Assembly: GCA_013399855.1 (NCBI GenBank)
Contig: VXAY01002359.1
Location: 11,776-75,775, forward strand
From: Oxyruncus cristatus
Lineage: Eukaryota; Chordata; Aves; Passeriformes; Cotingidae
Direction of reading: 5' to 3'
DNA length: 64,000 bases
The stretch's first letter is position 1; each line of letters opens with the position of its first letter. The notes beneath the pieces were generated by a model. That model had not been told where the DNA came from and made no database searches. It saw nothing but the letters and a program-made list of their open reading frames with translations. Of the stretch, positions 47,201 through 58,796 are shown piece by piece. A program made the position numbers and the translations under genes.

Positions 47201-50200
47201 AATAGGTGACCATGTACAAGACAGCATGGGAAAAGTGTGATTTTTTGCTTTGATTGGCAATATGAGGGAAGGTGCTCGAGTGCCACCATGTCTGGTGGTT
47301 TGTGCTGGTTTGATATCCCGGGGGATTTTGTGCGTGTTTGCAATTCCAACTGTAGATTCAGTGGGAAGAGTGCAGGAGGGTCTCGCCTTCAGAAAGCTCT
47401 TGCAATCCTAAACCAAACTGTGCTCTATGACATAGCGAAATAAAAAGGCAGCCCAGTGCAAGAATGGCAGCTGGTGATGGTACCCATGGACCCTGATGAT
47501 GGGAAGGGAGCACCTCGAAGCCCCCAGTCCTGCATCCCAGGCATCACCTGCAACTGGGTGTTTGCCTCTGTTATTTTTCTGTATGTACCTGGAGCACAGC
47601 AAAACAACCTGAATGAGTGCAGCATTAGAAACCCCACAGTGGCCTGTTCTTAGGGCAGCAAAGCAAACTGACAGCTCTCCACCTAAAATCAGTGGGAGCG
47701 AGCCCTCGCTGGTGCTGAAAAGGGGCAGATGTTTGGTGCTATGAGGGGGCTGGACCGAGCTGCAGAGCAGTGGGGGGCCTCTTGGGGAGGTAGATGGAGG
47801 CTGTGGAGGGCTTGTCTGTGCTGAGGAAACTGGAGCATCCCAGCAGGCGAACGGGAGGTTTTAAGCTTTGCCGGTAGTACTGCACCTTGAGCAAAATTCG
47901 TGCCTGCCCTTATTTAAAAATTCCTTTATAATTGTGGGCTTGGCGAGAGGCTAATCTGTTTACTCAGGCGTACAGGAAAGAATGTGCTTCCTGGGAGTGC
48001 TAACAGCAGCTCCACCCCCGGGACAAACTCGAGTCCTGCTCCAGGGGGCACGGCAGGGAGAGTGCAGAACAGCAGCGTTTGCCGCAGAAATCGGAGCCAA
48101 CCCTCCTCTTCCCATCTTCTCTGTAGTTTAACAGTCGGGGGAAAAATAATTAATTCACTGCTAAATGTCTGTATAACGTGTTGGTCTGGAACACCTCTGG
48201 GTGTTCAAAAAATCAAAATTGCCCATGTACACCAGGACCGAAGGGAATCACCACAGTCGGCCGTGGCTGGGTGTGTCCTGAGCTCTCCAGCAGCTTCTAG
48301 TAAGCTTCTAAGCTCCTAATATATGAGAAGCCCATATATTGGTGGATAGGGGTTAAAAAACAGAATAAACCACCGGCATCTAAACCTTTTTGTTCAGTAA
48401 AAAATTTTGAACATACACCCCCTATACATACATATATATTTACTTTAAAATTGTACACATGTACTACTGTCCTGATACATACGTTATAGAATATGCACAA
48501 AACAGACTTTAAAAATAGAAGGATAAAATAAACACGGCTTGAAAACTACAGGAGCTGTGTTACTGTACTGGGGCTGAATGGGGAGGATAATAAAATTCAG
48601 AAAACTTTAATCACGTTTGTAAATAGAGGCTGTCTGCAACTGGGTTGGGAAATGCTGGAGTCAGCTGGGTAAATCTGAGCAAAGCCTTTGTTAGGGAGTG
48701 ATAATGTTTGGTTACATCTCTCTAACTGGAAAAGAAAAGCGTGTGAACAGCTTTTGAGTTCACTCCTTGATCACCCATAGAGGGGTATTTAGAAGGACTT
48801 TTTCTTCCAATATGAGGTGGACAAATAGCAGGGTGGGATATAGAGGTACAGAGTGGGGATTTCTGAGCATCAGTCCTGCAAACAGTCCTTAGCTCTTTTG
48901 TGTTGAGATAGTTACTTAGTGTTGGGCCAAAACATGCTTGGCGTGTAAAGTTATCATCTAAAAATTGATATAAAAAGATGAATTATTATGAAATATGGAC
49001 ACCTAATAGTATTTTACATACTAGATATCTGTGAACAACATTGTGTATTTCCATGGCTATCCTGATGTTATGGATGAGGGAATAAATGTAAGTGGAAATT
49101 TGAATTAGGAATATGCAAAATGGCTCTTGGAGTTGCTTAAAACCAAACATGCTGTGAATCTTTTGCCTGGAAGTTGTAAATAGCTGAAGTTCAGCCATAT
49201 TGGAGTAATGCATTTACCAGAATGTCATTAAATATTTCTGTTGTGAAAAAGTCCCCTCGTTCCTGCCTAACTGAAAGTGAAGTTTGCATAAATAATTCAT
49301 TTTCAGACTGTGACCAAGCATGGTAGTATTCAACTGTCATGACTTGGTGAAAAAGAAACAATCCTGAGAAGAGGACACTTCTGTCTGTGACTAACTTCAG
49401 CTTTTGCAGTGGCTAGAGTACTAATTCTGCTGCCTGTGAGAGCAGCACAGGGAAACTTGTTTTATTGATTTTTTACCTGGCTGCTCTCATACACACGGCT
49501 TTTGTCTTCTTTCCCAGCTTTGCAGCTGAGAACAACCAAGTTCTCAAAACGCCTTATTTGCCTCTGTTAATAAATTAGGGTTTAACTATGTGCTTGCTTC
49601 AGGCGCTCTGCTGAAAGCCGGACTTCAGTGGCTTGGGCAACAAATTCCCTCTTGATGTATTCCTGCCCGGCGGTGCCTGCCTCTTGCCAAGGCTGGCAGA
49701 AATCAGGGCACACGCACCACGTCCCACAGCTCTGCACTTTTCATCCCTGGAGCTTTGGTGTTACCGGGGTGGGAGCTTGCCTCTGTCAAAGGACAGCATC
49801 TTCCCATTTATGCAAAGCAAGCAAATGATAATCCTACTGATATGATGAAATTACTTGTAGGATAATGGGAGGGGAAGGGTTTGTGTGAAGGCAGCTTGCC
49901 GCGAGGTTGTCCCTGAGGTGGAGCTGTGCATGTGCCTTTTCCATCGAGGTCGCAGGTGAAGAGTGCCCTTAAAACATGAGGGTGGGTGAGGGGGAGAATT
50001 TCAATTGTTCAGGAGAAATATATGTATCCACAGATACATGCATATCTGTATGTAAACAGATATGCATATCTGTATGTATCTGGGTTGGGGTTTGTTTAGC
50101 GCAGGCTTCAGGTTGTCCCTGCATATGAATAGTGCCATCACTGTGAATTCAGTGTGTTCCTCCACTGCTGGGCACCCACCAATGCAGATACTGGTCTTTT

Positions 50201-50267
50201 ATCATCACCCAAATATCTTATTTACCTTCCAGGTCTCACAAAGTTCTTAAACATCATTTCTTTGCAG
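44297..50267 (+). other. SGPP2: SGPP2 intron 4 (about 6 kb)
   Basis: A phase-0 intron from GTAAGG to TTTGCAG. It contains an A-run (about 45475-45485) and a palindrome-rich block (50031-50082) about 190 bases before exon 5. No CR1 copy or extra exon was recognised. Confidence 0.75.
50031..50082. repeat. Palindrome-rich block before SGPP2 exon 5
   Basis: The outer arms CAGATACAT and ATGTATCTG are exact inverted repeats. Inside is a perfect 16-bp palindrome, CAGATATGCATATCTG (50057-50072), and a 15-base direct repeat GCATATCTGTATGTA occurs twice. In pre-mRNA this could fold near the exon 5 acceptor. Confidence 0.7.
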
Positions 50268-50810
50268 GATGTGATCGGCGGAGCACTGATTTCGGCCGTG
50301 CTGCTCGTGCTCTTGTATCCTGCGTGGGACGTGATAGATCACTTGCTGTTAACTAGTCCCTTCTGCCCACTGCTTTCCATAGTTGTGCCTCTTGTCTTGT
50401 GTTACAACTACCCCAAACTAGACTATTACAGCCCTACTAGGGGAGACACCACTACTATCTTAGGAGCAGCAGCTGGAGCAACTGTGGGATTTTGGTTAAA
50501 CAACCAGTACACTGCAGCAGTCTACGCCAGCAAAAGTTTTCAGCTTGGATTTCCTCTGATCTCCAGTAAAATGCTGGTTGTGCTAACCAGGTTCTTTGTA
50601 GGCATCTTAGTTGTTCTCCTGACGCGCTGGCTCATGAAGAGCGTGGTCCTTGGTGTGCTGGGTTATCTGTACAAGTTTCCCATTCGTGACCTGGAAGCCC
50701 GGAGGCGACTGGAAGTTGAAGTGCCCTATAAGTTTATCACGTACTCCTCAGTTGGCTTCACGGCTACCGTGATTGTGCCGCTGCTGCACGAGCTGTTGGG
50801 GCTGAGGTGA
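50268..50810 (+). CDS. SGPP2: SGPP2 exon 5 (C-terminal, with stop)
   Basis: It encodes 180 residues, DVIGGALISA to LLHELLGLR, then TGA (50808-50810), after the acceptor TTTCTTTGCAG. Four or five hydrophobic segments are visible (about residues 219-238, 247-263, 277-294, 318-339 and 379-393). The conserved loop YYSPTRGDTTTIL (about 269-281) and the basic EARRRLEVEVPYKFITY near the C-terminus match SGPP2. The exon is about three residues shorter than the human one, within the variable loop LNNQYTAAVYASKS. The complete protein would be about 396 residues, against 399 in human. SGPP2 acts in the ER membrane and influences S1P signalling and sphingosine recycling. Confidence 0.96.
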   Translation, partial: DVIGGALISAVLLVLLYPAWDVIDHLLLTSPFCPLLSIVVPLVLCYNYPKLDYYSPTRGDTTTILGAAAGATVGFWLNNQYTAAVYASKSFQLGFPLISSKMLVVLTRFFVGILVVLLTRWLMKSVVLGVLGYLYKFPIRDLEARRRLEVEVPYKFITYSSVGFTATVIVPLLHELLGLR

Positions 50811-50921
50811 GCTCAGCACCTTCCTCACTGAGCGACGGGCGGCACCACCACTTCAGAGATGCGAGAACTCCATCAAGGCTGGTAACTTGACCAAAACGTG
50901 TTTTGTGCCTTTCTGCACTGG

Positions 50922-51932
50922 TGTGGTGGGTTGACTCTGGCTGGGTGCCAGAGGCTCACCAAAGCCGCTCTAGCACTCCTCAGCTGGGCAGGGGAGAGAA
51001 AATACAACGAGAGGATCATCGGTTGAGATAAGGACAGGGAGGGACCTCTCAGCACTTACAGTCACAAGCAAAAGACTCAACTTTGGGAAATTAGTTTAAT
51101 TTATTATCAAGCTAACCAGAGTAGGAAAATGAGAAATAAAACCAGGTATTAAAAGCTCCTTCCACCTACCCCTCCCTTATTCCTAGGCTCAACTTCACTC
51201 CTGAATTCTTTACCTCCTCCCACCCACCATCACAGGGGGATGGGGAATGGAGATTATGGTCAGTTCATCACATATCGTTTCTGCTGCTCCTTCCTCCTTG
51301 GGGGTAGGACTCCTTACACTCCTCCTCTGCTCCAGTGTGAGGTCTTTCCAACAGAATACACCTCTTCAAAAACTTCTCCAGCGTGAGTCCTTCCCATGGG
51401 CTACATTGTTCATTAACTGCTCCAACATGTGTCCCCTGTGGGGTTACAAGTCCTACCAGGAGCCTGCTCCATTGTAGGTTTCCCACAGGGTTGCAGCCTC
51501 ATTAGGGCATCCCCCTGCTCCTATGTGGGATCTCCACAAGCTGCACATGGGGCTCTGCTCCACTATGGACTTGCATGAGCTGTGGGGGAGCAGCTGCCTC
51601 ACGTGGTCTGCGCCACAAGCTGCAGTGAAATCTGTTTTGGCACCCAGAGCACCTCTTACTCCTCTTTCTTCAGTGATCTTGGTGTCTGCAGAGTTGTTCC
51701 TCTCCCATATCTTCACTCCTCTCTCTGGCTGCAGTCGCACAGGTTTTTTTCCCCCTTCTTAACTGTGTTACCCCAGAGGCGTTGCCATTGTTGCTGAGGG
51801 GCTCAGCCTTGTCCAGCAGTGGATCTGTCTTGGAGCTGGCTGGCACTGGTTCTGTTGGACACAGGGGAAGCTTCTGGAACCTTCCTAGAGAAAGCCACCT
51901 CTCACTACCATGACCTTTCCACACAAACCCCA
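50922..51932. mobile_element. Avian endogenous-retrovirus solo LTR (old, diverged)
   Basis: It begins TGTGGTGGGTTGACTCTGGC, the start of a common family of bird LTRs, and ends near CACACAAACCCCAAC. The middle has degenerate ~45-bp units with CTCCAGCGTG / CTCCACTATGG and 'CCCACAGGG...TGCAG' elements. A CTTGGTGTCTGCAGAGTTGT segment (about 51678) and an ACACAGGGGAAGCTTCTGG segment (about 51859) also fit that family. No viral coding region accompanies it, so it is a solo LTR. Ends are approximate and target-site duplications were not identified. The subfamily is not named with confidence. Confidence 0.7.
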
Positions 51933-53663
51933 ACTGGCCGACTTGGAGGAGTCACGGGAATTGCTGGGCACAGGTAACTTTGGGTTAGAAATCGCTGCCC
52001 CCTCTGTGACCCATAACTAGAGACCCTTGGTCCAGGTGGCTAAACATGGCAAGCACAGAGCCAAAATCCCTCCCAGAGTGGCAGCAGTGGCTGGTTTGCC
52101 ATGGGGTTGGGGTGCCAGGGAGCGTGGCTGTGCTGCTCCCTGCTCAGCTGTGGGCCTGCTCCTGCTGAGGCAGTAGAGCAAGCCAGGGAAGAGCTCAGGT
52201 TTGGGAGAGCAAGTGGCTGGTGGTGTGTGGGAAGAGACAGCCATCCAAGAGTGAAGTGCCATCGTCAGGCAGAGAGCTCACAGTGTCTGCTGGTGGCACT
52301 GCCAGAGCTGGCTAGTTCTGTGTGGGTGGTTTTACCCATTACAATAAAAAAAAATAAAACAACAAATCAAAACAAACATAAAACACAAGGAAAATCTAAC
52401 ACAAAACAATTAGTGTGATTTGTAACAAATTTGTCTTGGATTTTAGTAAGAAAGCCTCCACTAAGAGATCATTTGCCCACATAAAACCGAGCAGAGTTAT
52501 TACCACAACACTGATGTTTGTGTTGAAACTGTTTAACTCAGATTAATCTCCCTAAGGGACAGGGAAAAGTCCTTCCTGTCATGCAGGGATGACAAGTAGT
52601 GTCCCTAAACTGTGTTGTGGAAGGAGCTGAGTAGTGACTCTGGTGACTGCAACGTGTGGCAATGATAAGATGCCATCACTTTCTGGTGCTGCACAGCATC
52701 ACAGTTGTTCTTCCATGCATCCTGCAATACTGTGTGTACACTTGTAAAATAGCAGGTTAGGGGTGTTCATGGGAGGGTCATCCCTATAACTCAGGCTGCT
52801 TGTTTAAAAAAATGTGTATCAGCTGTTGGACCAATGAGCTGTTGAGAAATACAGCGGTGAATGTGGTCTGCTTGGCTAGAAAAATGTTACCATGCTATCG
52901 CTGCAGAGCTTCGAGCATGGCCCCGTGCCTTTCCTGGCAGAATGTACAGTGAGAGCCAGCTTTTTAACCATGCACGCTTGTCTTCCTGGCTGCGAGGAAA
53001 AATGAACCTGAAGAATGTGAAGGAAGTTCTTTGCCATCAGTTGACTGCTTGGATAAACGTAATCAAGTTCCAAAATGGTACCTGGGAGTTCTTGTGAGGA
53101 GCGGGAGGCACGTGTGTGAAAGGGCTGTGCCGCTTTAAAACCCAGGGTGTCAGTCTCCAGAAGAAATGCAGGCAGAAATTTTAAGCACTTTTAGATTTGT
53201 TCAGGCTGTGGATAAACTGTTTTATATCAGGTTGTGTGGACTTCACATGTGCATGCCAGCAGCTTCAGCATGCTGAGCCTTCCAGCAGGGCACATGCCCA
53301 GTCACACGTGCCCTTGGGTGAGTGCTGGACTCTGGCCACCAAAGCCATGGAGTTCCATCCTCAGCCTCTCCCTCCCACACATCACAGAAGTGCTGCCATC
53401 AGGCTTTAAAACACCTTTAAAACCCCTGTGTTAAGAGTGCTGTATGATGTACAGCTGCGGCGCAGAGCTGGAGCCCTGTGGAGGGGCCACATCACAGTGG
53501 ACGGGACCAAAACTGGGAAAAAACTTGGCAGCAAGCTCAGTGTTTAAGCTGGGGGGGTGAAACAGTCTCAAGAAAGGCACAGTTTGACAGGGACATTCAT
53601 GCAGCTTTATGTGTAAAATTTCTGTTTTGATTCACAGCTATTTTGTGCTACAAAGATTTTATA

Positions 53664-53669
53664 AATAAA
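53664..53669 (+). terminator. SGPP2: Polyadenylation signal AATAAA (proximal of pair)
   Basis: A canonical hexamer about 2.85 kb after the SGPP2 stop, 52 bases before a second one. Confidence 0.4.
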
Positions 53670-53715
53670 TGCTGCACATGTATTTTTATAGTATTAACCT
53701 GCATGTGATTCATGC

Positions 53716-53721
53716 AATAAA
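53716..53721 (+). terminator. SGPP2: Polyadenylation signal AATAAA, likely SGPP2 3' end
   Basis: A canonical hexamer followed, about 45-80 bases on, by a GU-rich element (GTTTGGTGTTTGTCTGTTC at about 53769 and TTTTGTGTCC). This pairing is the best 3'-end signal after the SGPP2 stop. Cleavage is expected near 53735-53745. Confidence 0.6.
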
Positions 53722-53744
53722 TGCAAACTGTATTTGGTTCAAAT

Positions 53745-56700
53745 TTTAAAATATACCTATTTTGCAGAGTTTGGTGTTTGTCTGTTCATTTTGTGTCCTC
53801 TATTGCTACTTGTAAATGACTGATGTGAGGGGAATGAATCCCAGTTTAAAGAGATTCCCAAGTGCAACCATGCACCTCTCTTCCCAAGCTGTCCTGCTTC
53901 TGGCCCCTTGTCTCCTCTTCAGTCTCCTGCTCAGCTGAGAGTTTGGCTCCTACAGCAATACCCTGCTCTTTTTAAAACATTAAAAAAAAAAGACTGCTGA
54001 TCTACTAATGAGTATTTGTTACAATCTTTGCAAATGGAAATGAGTGAGTTGCCTGTCGTTAGTGATGAGAGATATTTGGGCAGTGGAATCTTCTTCACCT
54101 GGAATATCTATGTGTAATAGACAAAACAGTTAATAGGAAGCCAATTTAAATTAACATGTGCAATTATAGTGTGACAACCCATGAACTGCAGAATATTTTG
54201 AATTCAGTGAGTAGCCCAACGTGGTTTGTGGCCAAGGATGTGTATTTGAAACCAGGTAGGGCCATGTCCTCCTCTCAGCATCATGCCCTGCCTGGAAGTG
54301 GTATGGCCCTGGGCCCCAAGTGCCCACAGCTGATGGGGGTGAGCTTAATTGCTGCAACATCCCTGGGCCACCTGGGCCAGGCACAGCTTTCAGCTGGGCT
54401 CTGTGCTGAGTCTGTGCTTGTGGGATGCTCATGGAACCACAGCTGTTGCCACAGGGCCAGGCTTGGAGAGGCAAGTTCTCCAACAAGGTAAGAAACTTCA
54501 CCCTTTCTGTATTTCATTAACCTGAAGCACCAGGTCCTTGCAAGAAATTCGTGTGTGTCTTTGCTGTCTGTGGAAATGCTTCTCCGCTCCCTGCAGCGTG
54601 GGTGCCTCTGCATTTTGAGCGTGGTGGTAGAAAATGAGTTTTTGTGGTGGGTTTGCTGGTCATGTTCTGTTCTCAGCAACACAAAGTCACCAGCTGAATC
54701 CTCTTGAGTAGGCATGCTCAGATTTTAGAATAAAACACTGTGTTTGATGTGAACAGGGTAGGAGGTAACTTCCAGAGCATCAGCCTTGGAGCCTGGGCTG
54801 TTGACTTCTGTCTGTCCTGGTCCAGTGCTACAGCTCCCCATCCCGCAGGTGCCTACAGCTGCAGGGGTGGTGCAAGGCAATCTGTTTCTAAGTTTCCTTC
54901 ATTATTCTGTCAAGAGGGATGTAGCAGGCACCTCACCCTTAGTTTAGTCCACTCTGTCCTGCCTCGAGGCTGCCTGCTGAAATGCTCACTTTGCAAATCA
55001 CTTTCCGGATGTGTAGTGCCAGCCCAACCTTCCTCCTGTCATGGGGCACCTCTATGTGATGGTGCAGAACCAGCTACTCTGCCAGCACCCAAATGGTATT
55101 GCACGTTTTGGCAGGGATGAAAACCCAAAGCAGCAAGAACTGAATTTTCCTGCTTTAATTTTTCAGCAGTAACTTGATCATGACCCCAGTCTCCTAATGC
55201 ATCCAAATTTCTATGCAAAATCGCCAGCAAGATTGCACTTTGCTTTTCTGGATACAGGTGATGTAATTTAGGGGATAGAATACAACGGTCTGAGTTCCAG
55301 TTTTGACCCTTCTAATCTGTGCTACAAGTAGGAGTTGGGAAATGCGAGTACCTCTCTGAACAGGGTGGAAGTGCAGCTCAGGAGTCTGTTGGATCTTGCA
55401 CATTTGCTAAAGCCTGTGTAAAGCAAGGCCCTCGCTTGCTGCCAGCCAGCTCCAGCTCCTGCTCCTGCTGGAGCACATCGCTTCCCCTGTCATCTGCTGG
55501 GGCTGGCAGTGGGCTGGCAGTGGTGGCCAGCCTGCCCACTGTCCTGCTGCTGCCCTGCTCCTGCCCCGCTCACCCGGCTGCCCTGGCGCCAGGCTCGGTT
55601 TCGAGGTCACTGGGCGGTCAGAGGTGTCGTGTGTGAGGCCGTGACCCCCCAGCAGCCTCCTGGCAGCGCCCGGTGCTTTTGCTCAGCCTATTCCATACTC
55701 ACCTGCCAAACCGAGAATGATTTGAATTGCAGGCAAGCACAGTGCCAGCACGGACATGGAAACAGTCCCGAGTGTCACCTTTACATAAACACTCTTGAGC
55801 AACAGCGAGGGTGACCTGCGAGTGCAGGGGCCTGTGCTGGGAGCTGCAGCCGGGCTGTCTCAGGGTTCTGCTCCTTTGGAAAATCACCTTTACAGCTCCG
55901 AAGCACAGCAAGGATAAACCCAGAGGTGCTCGTGTCCAGCAGAATGGAACCCAGCAGTCACTTAGACAGCACCCTAAACCAGCTTTGACCTCTCTGTCAC
56001 CAGCTCTCCAGCCTTTTGTGCTCATGTTCTGATTCCCAGAGATGACCCAGTATTCACAGGCAGCAGGAGCAGGCCAAAAGTAATCCATAATTGCAGACCA
56101 GTAGTGAAAAATCCCACTTCCAGCTCTTCTTTAAAAAGAAAATCCAAGTTCAAAAGATGTTAAAAAGTTGCTCAGAAGCCACCACCAGCATTAGAGATTT
56201 CCTTTGCCAGAGACCATGGCTACAACAAAGGGTAAAAGCAAATTTCAATGCTCACAGTGGCTCGCTCTGACATGAACCTACCTCGAATTCTGCATACAGC
56301 TATGAGCAGGCTGTAAATACCAAATAATTAGTTTGGACCTATGAAAGACAAAGCCTTGCAATAAATACACCAGACTTATATGAAGTGCCCCACTCATCAG
56401 GAATCACAGTTAATCCTGAGCACAGCACTACAGCAAAGCTTGAATTTCATTGCTACAGCAGCCCCTGCAAGGCTGCTGGCACTACAGTTAGCTGGGGGGG
56501 GCCAGGGGCTCCAAATGGGTTTTTTAACCTTTATCTTGATTCTCATCCTCCACTTCTAGCAAGTACTTACCTGGGACAGAGTTTGTGGTGCATTTAGCTG
56601 CCAACGCATGGGCAATGAATGGTATGAAAAAGAGGCAATCCCTAAAAACCTCGCAACACATGCCACTGCAGCTCAAGCCCTTAGTCCCAGCCTAATCTGG

Positions 56701-58529
56701 TCTTTAAACTCTAAGGACAGTAAATTCACGGCAGAATTGGGACACCCAAAGCGTCAGAAAATCTTGTGTAGAGAAATATATTTAGTGCACACAAATATGC
56801 CTGCCCTCTGCTGCAATGCAAATCTGCCTTATTGTCGTCCTAATCCCCGTGCATGACACACCAATAAACAGGGGGGGTTAATACTTACCATCTGCGTTAC
56901 AGATTGCTTCCCACACTGCGAGCTTGCTTGCTTGCAGTTGTGTAGGCACCACGGAGAGATATATCCTGCAAACGGCAAGCTGGCTAATCCCTCGGGAGAT
57001 TTAAAATGTGAGCTGCAGTTTTTCTCACTCTCCGTGGGCACTGGAGTCAGTCGTGCAACGTATGGCAATAGCTGTATTCTCATTTCACGTCTGTCATGCA
57101 GAGATAATTAAAATCTACACTTCCATCTGAGGGGAACCGTAGGGTTTCCAGATGTAGTGCTGTAGTGCATTTTTCATACTGGATTAGCACTTGCACCAAA
57201 AAGCCTTGCCTGTTGCCCTCCCACCTGTTAAGATTACTGATGGGGCTGCCATTGAAAAGCCCTCGTGGGTCCAGTGATATGGGTCCGTGCAGACATGCAG
57301 CTCGTAAAACTGTGAGCTTACCTCACCATTGCACATCCCTCTGCTCAGTGAGGCAGTCACTGTAACACCCTTCTCCAGCACTTCCCAGATGCCCACTCTT
57401 GGACAGTCCCCTCCTGGGATCAGCGGCTATCTGGCTCTCGCAACGGAAATGAGCCACAGCACATAGACCTAACACAAAATACTGGCTATTGTTGGCCTGC
57501 AACATTAGCAATGGTTATAATATTGCATAGGAGGGACAGCCAACTCCACAAGCCAGCCAGTAAAGAGCTGCTTCAACATACTGAGCTGACCACCCACTTG
57601 GTGACATTCCCGCAGAAAGGCTGGATCGGGCATCGCCGTGCGGGATGGAGCTTCTCAATTTCCCAGAGAGCCGAGGCACAATGCGCCAGGCTGTGGTGTA
57701 ACTGCTGCCAGAAAGCCACCTAGAAGGAAAAGCCTGACCCATGAGAGGTTCTCATGTATTGGCAGGGGCGAAACTTCAAGAGAAGTAATCCCACCCCAAA
57801 GCTGCGTGGTCCCTGCACAGCTGGGGTCCAGAAAGCCACCGGCAGGGTGTGAGTGCAGTGGGCCCACGCTGACTTCTGCAGACAAACATGCCAGCCCCAG
57901 AAGGACAAAGGCTTTGATAGTGCTCTGCTCCTCATGCAAAAGACTGCTGGCATATGCTCTTAAATGCACTTCCCCAATTTGGTTTGGAGCTTCAAAAGCC
58001 GCTAGGCTTACATCAACTGTGAAAAAATTTAAGTCCACCCCCTCTCCTTTCTGAATTTATAATGATAAAGGATCAACAGTTATGTCTGGAGTAAGGGAGC
58101 AGATATTACACACATCTTGCTTACAAAATAGCTCTGGTTTTCATGAAACAAGTTTATTTTCCTCCCCCAGCCATTGATGAGCACATGACAACCGTACAGA
58201 ATAAAAGCTCAACTCCTTAGTTCTGCTCACATTCACTCAACATTTGCTCTAATCAATTATCTTATTTCATGCAATAAGAAAAGAATGAGATTCCTGTTAT
58301 GCAGCCATAATCAGTTACAGTATGAAGCTGTGTCTGTGGAACATTTCTGATTTTGAAAACTAATCATGTGCTCTGCCCTTACATTTCTCTTGTGAAACAC
58401 TGGGCTTTGACCCAACTTGTTTCTTCCCCCCTGCCCTTAAAAAGCATTGATGGCACAGCCTAGTCTGAGATGCCACATTCTTTCCCTGCAGAAGCCAGCC
58501 AGATTGACTGTAAGGAACACATTTACTCG
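53745..58529. other. SGPP2-FARSB intergenic region (about 4.8 kb)
   Basis: The space between the two convergent 3' ends. No gene, CR1 or LTR was recognised. The part 55430-55600 is GC-rich with CTCCTG-type repeats. At 57638-58054 both strands stay open for over 125 codons without any recognisable domain. A candidate regulatory block lies at 56640-57120. Confidence 0.55.
56640..57120. promoter_or_regulatory. Candidate conserved regulatory block
   Basis: Complex, non-repetitive sequence containing a perfect octamer ATGCAAAT (56816-56823), AAATATATTTAGTGCACA, GAGATAATTAAAATCTAC and other factor-type cores at high density. It lies in the intergenic space between SGPP2 and FARSB. The enhancer call is from texture only. 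Confidence 0.28.
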
Positions 58530-58644
58530 GGGAGACAGGGTCTGTTTTTCTAGTTTATTGGAACATAAAAGCACAAGCCAACGTCCCCCGGGAGGGAGAC
58601 AAAAGAGCAGAGGGTGCTGCATGTCAGAGGATAAAGTCATGTCT
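58530..58644 (-). other. FARSB: FARSB 3' UTR
   Basis: A short UTR of about 100 bases between the stop codon (58647-58645) and the expected cleavage site some 10-25 bases past the AATAAA. The lower limit is approximate. Confidence 0.6.
58554..58559 (-). terminator. FARSB: Polyadenylation signal AATAAA for FARSB
   Basis: TTTATT on the + strand, read AATAAA on the - strand, 86 bases after the FARSB stop codon. A short mammalian-like 3' UTR fits. Confidence 0.75.
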
Positions 58645-58796
58645 TCACACGAAGGGCTCAATATTGATCTCCAGGGCAGAGCATGGCATGGTGAGCTCAA
58701 ACTTGGTGATAACATCAGGGTGTAGAACTCCAAGTTTCCCAATGCTTTGACCTTTGGCAAAGACCTCAGCACAGCGACCAGGAAAGAAAGCAGAGC
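58645..58796 (-). CDS. FARSB: FARSB last coding exon: cytosolic phenylalanyl-tRNA synthetase beta subunit, C-terminus
   Basis: On the - strand, after the acceptor TTTCTTTACAG, two bases finish a Gly-type codon and 49 residues follow: [20 protein letters not shown], then [20 protein letters not shown] and LEINIEPFV, then TGA. This is the very conserved end of the PheRS beta subunit (human ...[10 protein letters not shown]...[22 protein letters not shown]...). FARSB pairs with FARSA as an alpha2-beta2 enzyme that charges tRNA-Phe in the cytosol; this tail belongs to its synthetase-like core domain. Only this exon lies in the window, about 8% of the usual ~589 residues. The gene is convergent with SGPP2, as in mammals. 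Confidence 0.96.

Larger units (their letters stand above)
50811..53740 (+). other. SGPP2: Probable SGPP2 3' UTR (about 2.9 kb)
   Basis: This is the tract from the stop to the best polyadenylation site. It includes the LTR-like repeat and an A-rich stretch (52341-52400). Earlier AATAAA motifs exist at 51135 (inside the LTR) and 52343, so shorter forms are possible. No other exon or gene was recognised. The 3' limit is inferred from sequence signals, not from transcript evidence. Confidence 0.5.

Noticed and set aside
30593..50810. SGPP1 as the identity of the phosphatase
   Set aside because: Exon 2 (KYIVKNYFYYYLF), the exon 3 linker (ERRTNAEYG) and the SPTRGDTTTIL loop fit SGPP2, and the FARSB neighbour matches the SGPP2 locus.
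57638..58054. Overlapping open frames on both strands (138 and 127 codons)
   Set aside because: Neither product resembles a known family and there is no sign of splice sites or a start context. Both strands being open suggests base composition, not coding.
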